IMG/VR virus record: IMGVR_UViG_3300025120_000103
Coordinates: 1 to 46,813 of that record
Source: a virus
Direction: 5' to 3' (one strand)
Length of the DNA: 46,813 nt
In this document: piece after piece, positions 41,833-46,813 of the stretch
How the letters are laid out: each line of letters starts with the position of its first letter
Position numbering within the stretch: the stretch's first letter is position 1
Notes under the pieces: generated by a model
Databases searched by the model: none
What the model was told of the DNA's origin: nothing
What the model saw: the letters and a program-made list of their open reading frames with translations, nothing else
Translations under genes and position numbers: made by a program

Positions 41833-44277
41833 ATGGCTACTCCTCAACTATCTCCAGGAGTTTTAGTCAGGGAAGTTGACTTAACTGTTGGAAGAGCTGA
41901 GAACGTTCTTGACAACATTGGTGCAATTGCAGGACCCTTTTCACTGGGACCAGTAAATGAGCCAATTACGATTGAGACACAGCAACAATTCCTTGATACT
42001 TTTGGTAAGCCAATTGGAACTGATAGACAGTACGAATACTGGATGTCTGGAAATTCATTCCTCTCCTACGGTGGTATTCTAAAAGTTGTTAGAGTCGGTG
42101 GAGACACCCTGAATAATGGTAATGCCGGAACTCAACAAGCTTCGGAAGTTGTCAGAATTGATAACCTAGATGATTACGAGCAGAATCATACTACGGACTC
42201 TAGTTTCTACTGGGCGGCAAGAAACCCAGGCACATGGTCGAACAGTCTGAAAGTTTGTACGATTGACAACTTGTCAGACCAAATTATCAGTATTGCCACC
42301 ACTAATCCAGGTGCATCAGGATTTGTTGTTGGTTATGGTGTCTCTACTGCAAAAGACGCAACTAATATTCCAGGTAATGGTTCGGTTATTCAATTCAATG
42401 GTAGCCTGAAAGGTATTATTACTGGAGTCAACACTGACGCACAAACCGCTGCAAATAGTTCGATTGAAGTTAAGGTACTTGCAAGAGTTACCCCGACTAC
42501 ACAATCCACTGCAAACATTGGTTTTACTACGATAAAAACTATTGGACTTGCGGGTACTTCAGTACTTTCTGTCAATAGCACCGCGGGTATTACTACGGGA
42601 ACTATCGCAATTATTCAGAATAATCCTGGAGTTGATGGTGCCGATGGTGGAGTTCGTGTTGTAAGTTTTGGTTCTTCTACAGTAACATTGGCTGTAGGTA
42701 TCGCTCAATCCGCATTGGTTGGTTTGGCTGTTACGTATCAAACACTAACCTCGATTGCAGGATCTGAGACTCCGATTACTTATCAGAATTACAATTCTGC
42801 GAATTCATTCTCTGCTAGTGATGCACTGATTACTACTCCTGCCAGTGGTATTGCAAATACTGCATTCACGAGTACATCAGTTACTGATTGGTACGATCAA
42901 CAAACCCTCGGTCTTACGAACTCTACAGTTTATTGGAAAAACATTGCACCGAGACCAGTATCCAACAGATTTGTAACTGAAAGATCTGGTGCAAATGATG
43001 CGATACACATAGTTGTTGTAGACGACAGTGGAGATGTTACTGGAGTTCAGGGTAACATTGTTGAGAGATTTGTATCGTTGTCTAAGGCTTCTGATGCTAC
43101 TGCTGATGGAGACAATCCTACCAGAACTTATTACAAGGACTTTATTGCAAATAACTCGAAGTTTGCCTTTGCTGGGTTTAACCCATCTAATGCACAAGAT
43201 ACTTATTGGAATACGATTCCAACAGCATCTGGTTTCTCAACTTCGCTCACACCTTATACCAATGCCGAAGGCCTTTGGGGTCAAGAAGCACTGGGTATTA
43301 GTTTCTCTTCATTGGGAAATGTAAGCTACACACTAACTGGTGGTGTTGACTATAGTGCCAACGGTGGTATGAATGCAGACCTTCCTGGTTTGTTACAAGG
43401 CTACAATTTATTCTCTAATAAAGATGAAGTTGCGGTTGATTATCTAATCATGGGTCCTGGACTTGCTGTAGAAAATGAATCACAAGCAAAAGCCAATCTT
43501 CTAATTTCTATTGCAGAACAGAGAAAGGATTGTATTGCAACTATCTCTCCACACAGAGCTAACGTTGTAAACGTAACTGATTCTACTACACAAACATCGA
43601 ATGTATTGGGATTCTATTCACCTCTACAATCATCGTCTTATGCGGTGTTCGATACGGGTTATAAGTACACCTTCGATAGGTTCAATAACGCATTCCGTTA
43701 TATCCCAACTAATGGTGATATTGCTGGTCTGATGGTAAGAACTGGTATCAATGCATACCCTTGGTTCTCACCTGCTGGTCTTCAGAGAGGTGTTCTGAAT
43801 AATGCTGTTAAGATGGCATACAACCCATCCAAGAATCAAAGAGACGAACTCTACTCTGCTAGAGTGAACTCAATTATCAACCAGAGAGGTTCTGGTATTG
43901 CACTTTACGGTGACAAGACTGCTCTTGCATATTCTTCGGCCTTCGATAGAATTAACGTAAGAAGATTGTTCTTGACTGTAGAACAAGCTCTTGAGGGAGC
44001 TGCAAATGACCAGTTGTTCGAACTCAATGACTCTAACACTAGAGCAAACTTTGTTAACATTGTCGAACCCTACTTGAGAGATGTTCAAGCTAAGAGAGGT
44101 GTTTACGATTTCAGAGTTATTTGTGACGAGACCAACAACACTCCAGATGTCATTGATAACAATGAGTTTAGAGCTGATATCTTCCTGAAGCCAACCAAGT
44201 CTATCAACTTCGTCACCTTGACGTTCGTTGCCACTAGAACTGGTGTTGACTTCGAAGAAGTAATTGGTACTGTTTGA
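41833..44277 (+). CDS. gp18: Contractile tail sheath protein gp18
   Basis: An 814-residue homologue of T4 gp18 (659 aa). It polymerises around the gp19 tube and contracts during infection. The start LSPGVLVREVDLTVGRAE (residues 6-23) and the C-terminal half with YNPSKNQRDELYSARVNSI (~658-676), GIALYGDKTAL and FRADIFLKPTKSINFVTLTF are hallmark sheath sequences. The extra length lies in residues ~170-310, a Thr/Ser/Gly-rich region likely to be an outward-facing insertion domain. It has its own late promoter, strong ribosome-binding site and higher CpG than the baseplate genes. Confidence 0.96.
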   Translation: MATPQLSPGVLVREVDLTVGRAENVLDNIGAIAGPFSLGPVNEPITIETQQQFLDTFGKPIGTDRQYEYWMSGNSFLSYGGILKVVRVGGDTLNNGNAGTQQASEVVRIDNLDDYEQNHTTDSSFYWAARNPGTWSNSLKVCTIDNLSDQIISIATTNPGASGFVVGYGVSTAKDATNIPGNGSVIQFNGSLKGIITGVNTDAQTAANSSIEVKVLARVTPTTQSTANIGFTTIKTIGLAGTSVLSVNSTAGITTGTIAIIQNNPGVDGADGGVRVVSFGSSTVTLAVGIAQSALVGLAVTYQTLTSIAGSETPITYQNYNSANSFSASDALITTPASGIANTAFTSTSVTDWYDQQTLGLTNSTVYWKNIAPRPVSNRFVTERSGANDAIHIVVVDDSGDVTGVQGNIVERFVSLSKASDATADGDNPTRTYYKDFIANNSKFAFAGFNPSNAQDTYWNTIPTASGFSTSLTPYTNAEGLWGQEALGISFSSLGNVSYTLTGGVDYSANGGMNADLPGLLQGYNLFSNKDEVAVDYLIMGPGLAVENESQAKANLLISIAEQRKDCIATISPHRANVVNVTDSTTQTSNVLGFYSPLQSSSYAVFDTGYKYTFDRFNNAFRYIPTNGDIAGLMVRTGINAYPWFSPAGLQRGVLNNAVKMAYNPSKNQRDELYSARVNSIINQRGSGIALYGDKTALAYSSAFDRINVRRLFLTVEQALEGAANDQLFELNDSNTRANFVNIVEPYLRDVQAKRGVYDFRVICDETNNTPDVIDNNEFRADIFLKPTKSINFVTLTFVATRTGVDFEEVIGTV

Positions 44278-44281
44278 TTAT

Positions 44282-44289
44282 ATTAAATA
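44282..44289 (+). promoter_or_regulatory. T4-type late promoter candidate (ATTAAATA)
   Basis: Octamer 21 bases before the tail tube ATG, five bases after the sheath stop. Confidence 0.6.
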
Positions 44290-44294
44290 ACTAC

Positions 44295-44301
44295 TAGGAG
44301 G
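44295..44301 (+). promoter_or_regulatory. Strong ribosome-binding site of gp19
   Basis: TAGGAGG with eight bases before the ATG at 44310, a near-perfect Shine-Dalgarno sequence. Confidence 0.8.
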
Positions 44302-44309
44302 ATCAACTA

Positions 44310-44942
44310 ATGGCAGACACAAAATCGTTATCACAATTTAAATCCAGATTAGCGGGCGGTGGCGCCCGCCCCAATCTATTTGAAGTTTCAATTCCATCAT
44401 TCCCATCAGCAATTTCTGATGCCTGGGGTAGTGGTGATCAGTCAGAGAATGGAACATTTAAGTTCCTTTGTAAGGCTGCAGCCCTTCCTGCGTCAAACAC
44501 ACCTTCAATTCCTGTACCTTTTAGAGGTAGACAATTGAAGGTTGCTGGAGACAGAACCTTTGACCCATGGACAGTCACCATCATCAATGATGAAGACTTC
44601 CAACTCAGAACATCGTTCGAGAGATGGGCAAACGTTATCAGTAAACTTGATGATGCAACTGGTGTTACCAACCCATCATCTTATATGACTGACGCATATG
44701 TTCAACAACTCGGTAGAGGTGCTGAAAGATTTGCAACCACCAATAGTGGTGGTCAGACCGCGGTTCTGAGAACGTATAAGTTCTTTGATATTTTCCCAAC
44801 GAATATCAGTGAAATTGCACTTGGGTATGATAGTGGGGATACACTAGAAGAATTTACTGTGGCATTTGATGTTCAGTATTATACAATTGGCAACTCACTG
44901 GAGTCTTCTGGTAGTAACGCTGGTGAAGTTTTAATTGAGTGA
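44310..44942 (+). CDS. gp19: Tail tube protein gp19
   Basis: A 210-residue homologue of T4 gp19 (163 aa), the hexameric-ring protein of the inner tail tube through which DNA passes. Family features are FKSRLAGGGARPNLFEVSIP (residues 10-29), KFLCKAAALPAS (~49-60), FRGRQLKVAGDRTFDPWTVT (~70-89) and DEDFQLRTSFERW near residue 95. It lies between sheath and portal, as in T4. The codons for the LAGGGARP stretch form a GC-only hairpin. A late promoter and strong ribosome-binding site precede it, consistent with high-copy expression. Confidence 0.95.
   Translation: MADTKSLSQFKSRLAGGGARPNLFEVSIPSFPSAISDAWGSGDQSENGTFKFLCKAAALPASNTPSIPVPFRGRQLKVAGDRTFDPWTVTIINDEDFQLRTSFERWANVISKLDDATGVTNPSSYMTDAYVQQLGRGAERFATTNSGGQTAVLRTYKFFDIFPTNISEIALGYDSGDTLEEFTVAFDVQYYTIGNSLESSGSNAGEVLIE
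44352..44369 (+). other. GC-only hairpin inside tail tube gene
   Basis: GCGGGCG (44352-44358) pairs perfectly with CGCCCGC (44363-44369) around the loop GTGG, at codons 15-20 of gp19. Such a GC-only run is exceptional in this AT-rich window. No U-run follows, so it is not a terminator. Confidence 0.7.
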
Positions 44943-44948
44943 TAAATA
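44941..44948 (+). promoter_or_regulatory. T4-type late promoter (GATAAATA)
   Basis: Seven of eight matches to TATAAATA, 34 bases before the portal ATG. It overlaps the TGA stop (44940-44942) of gp19. Confidence 0.75.
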
Positions 44949-44981
44949 ACTAGGAGATACACTTCTAGTAAATATATTGCA

Positions 44982-46658
44982 ATGGCGAGACTATTTGGTT
45001 ACTCAATTGAAGATGGCGAAAAAACACCGCCTAGTGTAGTATCTCCGATTCCACCCAATAATCAGGATGGATCGGAGAACTATGTTAGTAGCGGGTTTTT
45101 TGGTAGCTACGTAGATATTGAAGGCGTATATAAAAATGAGACTGATCTAATCAGACGATATCGTCAGATGGCACTCTATCCAGAATGTGATAGTGCAATC
45201 GAAGATATTGTAAACGAAGCAATTGTTTCGGACACAAATGATACTCCGGTATCAATCGAACTATCTAACCTAAGTGCAAGTGACAATATCAAGAAGAAAG
45301 TAAGAGAAGAGTTTAGATACATTCTCGAACTTCTCGACTTTGATAAGAAGGCACACGAAATTTTTAGGAATTGGTATATTGACGGAAGACTTTATTACAA
45401 TAAAGTTATTGACCAAAAGAAGCCACAAGATGGTATTCAAGAGCTGAGGTATATTGACTCAGCCAAAATGCGTTATGTGCGTAAGTTGAAGAAGAAAGGT
45501 CCTGATAGTCTTCAGACCGCACAAACCGCATTTACAAATTCTAACGAAACGTCATACGATTTTCCAGAGATAGAAGAGTTCTTCATCTACACTCCAGATG
45601 CTCGTACTGGCACTGGATATGGTGGTAATCCTCAGAAGGGAGTCAAGATGACTCGCGATTCTGTTACATATTGTACTTCTGGTTTGGTAGATAGAAACAA
45701 AGGACTTACATTATCTTGGTTGCATAAGTCAATTAAACCACTCAATCAGTTGATGATGATTGAGGATAGTTTGGTCATCTATCGTCTATCAAGAGCACCA
45801 GAACGTAGAATATTCTACATTGATGTTGGCAATCTTCCCAAGCAAAAGGCAGAACAGTATCTGCGTGATGTCATGATGCGTTATAGAAACAAGTTGGTCT
45901 ATGACGCAAACACTGGAGAAATTAGAGATGACAAGAAGTTCATGTCTATGATGGAAGACTTCTGGTTACCTAGAAGAGAAGGTGGTCGTGGTACAGAAAT
46001 CACTACACTTCCTGGTGGTCAGAACCTTGGCGAAATTACTGACATCAATTACTTCCAAAGAAAACTTTATAGAGCATTGAACGTTCCTGAAACCAGAATT
46101 GAAGGTGAAGGTTCTGGTATGTCACTGGGCCGTTCTTCTGAAATCTTGAGAGATGAGGTTAAGTTCTCCAAGTTTGTTGGAAGAATGAGGAAGAGATTCT
46201 CTGATATGTTTAACGACATGTTGAGAACTCAACTTCTTCTTAAGAACATTGTGACTCCCGAAGATTGGGAGTACATGGCGGATCATATTCAATATGACTT
46301 CATGTATGACAATCACTTTGCAGAACTTAAAGATGCAGAGTTGATGACAGAAAGAATCAATCTTGCGACATTGATGGAACCATATATTGGTAAGTATTAC
46401 TCTTCTGAGTATGTGAGAAGAAATATCTTCCGTCAGACTGATGATGAAATTGTTGAGCAAGATGAATTGATCGAAAAAGAAATCGAGAACGGTGTAATTC
46501 CTGATCCTAATGCAATTGCAATGGATCCCGGAATGGCTGGTGCTCCAGAAATGGGTGGTGGACTTCCACCCGATACTCGTGGTGGTGATGCAATTCAATC
46601 ACCAGAAGTACCCAAAGATCCAGCGGCACCAAAAAATCCAGCCGGTGGTGTAATCTAA
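44982..46658 (+). CDS. gp20: Portal vertex protein gp20
   Basis: A 558-residue homologue of T4 gp20 (524 aa), the dodecameric channel at the unique head vertex that nucleates prohead assembly and docks gp17 and the neck. Hallmark segments are YRQMALYPECDSAIEDIVNE (residues ~60-79), LSWLHKSIKPLNQLMMIEDS (~246-265), RAPERRIFYIDVGNLPK (~273-289), GQNLGEITDINYFQRKLYRA (~347-366) and NVPETRIEGEGSG (~368-380). The last ~50 residues are Pro/Gly-rich (ending DPAAPKNPAGG), a flexible tail. This gene is the classic marker (g20) for cyanomyovirus diversity. Its TAA stop lies inside the next late promoter. Confidence 0.97.
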   Translation: MARLFGYSIEDGEKTPPSVVSPIPPNNQDGSENYVSSGFFGSYVDIEGVYKNETDLIRRYRQMALYPECDSAIEDIVNEAIVSDTNDTPVSIELSNLSASDNIKKKVREEFRYILELLDFDKKAHEIFRNWYIDGRLYYNKVIDQKKPQDGIQELRYIDSAKMRYVRKLKKKGPDSLQTAQTAFTNSNETSYDFPEIEEFFIYTPDARTGTGYGGNPQKGVKMTRDSVTYCTSGLVDRNKGLTLSWLHKSIKPLNQLMMIEDSLVIYRLSRAPERRIFYIDVGNLPKQKAEQYLRDVMMRYRNKLVYDANTGEIRDDKKFMSMMEDFWLPRREGGRGTEITTLPGGQNLGEITDINYFQRKLYRALNVPETRIEGEGSGMSLGRSSEILRDEVKFSKFVGRMRKRFSDMFNDMLRTQLLLKNIVTPEDWEYMADHIQYDFMYDNHFAELKDAELMTERINLATLMEPYIGKYYSSEYVRRNIFRQTDDEIVEQDELIEKEIENGVIPDPNAIAMDPGMAGAPEMGGGLPPDTRGGDAIQSPEVPKDPAAPKNPAGGVI

Positions 46659-46661
46659 ATA
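46654..46661 (+). promoter_or_regulatory. T4-type late promoter candidate (TCTAAATA)
   Basis: Octamer 26 bases before the last ATG; its TAA at 46656-46658 is the gp20 stop codon. Confidence 0.6.
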
Positions 46662-46686
46662 AACTTTAAAGTAATTATTAATCAAC

Positions 46687-46813
46687 ATGGATGACCTTAT
46701 GGACATGCTCGTCAAAGATGACGAGTCTGCATCACAAATTAGCGATAAAATCAAAGATATTTTGTTCGCAAAGAGTGCAGAACAGATTGAAACTATCAGA
46801 CCAAATGTAGCTG
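46687..46813 (+). CDS. Probable prohead core protein (partial, N-terminus)
   Basis: Open frame from ATG 46687 to the window end, 42 complete codons, starting MDDLMDMLVKDDESASQISD and continuing KIKDILFAKSAEQIETIRP. Position directly after the portal gene, the acidic helical start and the K-I-K-D-I-L-F-A-K-S-A segment suggest the gp67-like prohead core or scaffold component found in T4-like marine phages before the gp21 protease. The C-terminal part is outside the window, so the identity is tentative. An internal ATG at 46699 is an alternative start; neither has an obvious Shine-Dalgarno sequence. Confidence 0.6.
   Translation, partial: MDDLMDMLVKDDESASQISDKIKDILFAKSAEQIETIRPNVA

Noticed and set aside
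46122-46598. 158-codon minus-strand open frame inside gp20
   Set aside because: Antisense shadow of the portal gene; composition (Cys/His/Ile-rich, no start signal) is typical of reverse reading.
1-46813. Integrase, transposase, IS or photosynthesis genes
   Set aside because: None of the real genes has such motifs; the window is a pure virion-assembly block plus small accessory genes.

Overview
The window is a contiguous stretch of a T4-like marine myovirus genome, most like the cyanophages that infect Prochlorococcus or Synechococcus. It covers most of the virion-assembly region. Evidence: (i) gene order 25-6-7-8-13-14-15-16-17-18-19-20 on one strand, a T4 late-region order; (ii) low GC with AGA-type arginine codons; (iii) at least 13 copies of a TATAAATA-like late-promoter octamer in front of gene groups; (iv) small conserved proteins and giant repeat-rich tail proteins that I recognise from marine T4-like phages. 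No host, photosynthesis or replication genes lie inside the window, so the host is inferred. An uncultured relative is equally possible.

Layout. 1-288: non-coding DNA with hairpins, homopolymer G/C tracts and A-tracts. 289-2360: small accessory genes (64 aa protein, GT-A-like glycosyltransferase, basic 48 aa protein, terminator, a 217 aa and an overlapping 53 aa conserved protein). 2398-17115: baseplate wedge genes gp25, gp6 and a 4080-residue gp7. 17153-21282: tail fibre-like and unknown virion proteins. 21302-30839: gp8, a 2584-residue DUF4815-type fibre/baseplate protein and a 72 aa coiled-coil protein. 30862-34667: neck and tail completion proteins gp13, gp14, gp15, then terminase small subunit gp16. 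34679-39841: three genes between the two terminase subunits (110 aa, 906 aa fibre-like, 692 aa basic modular protein). 39853-46658: terminase large subunit gp17, a zinc-ribbon protein, tail sheath gp18, tail tube gp19, portal gp20. 46687-end: start of a probable prohead core gene.

How the genes work together: gp25/gp6/gp7/gp8 form the baseplate wedges to which the fibre-like proteins would attach. gp18/gp19 form the contractile sheath and tube, gp15 ends the tail, and gp13/gp14 join it to the head. gp20 is the head portal onto which gp16/gp17 package DNA. Genes are tightly packed, often with 1-bp TAATG overlaps, and are read from many late promoters, several of which contain the stop codon of the gene before.

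Most noteworthy: plastocyanin-like copper-site motifs in two separate fibre-type proteins, with a ligand-less copy in gp7; a gp7 in which the recognisable T4-like part is confined to the N-terminus of a 4080-residue protein; repeat families shared among several virion proteins; a basic, cysteine-paired, glycine-zipper protein between the terminase genes; and a sharp change in CpG content near 37.7 kb.
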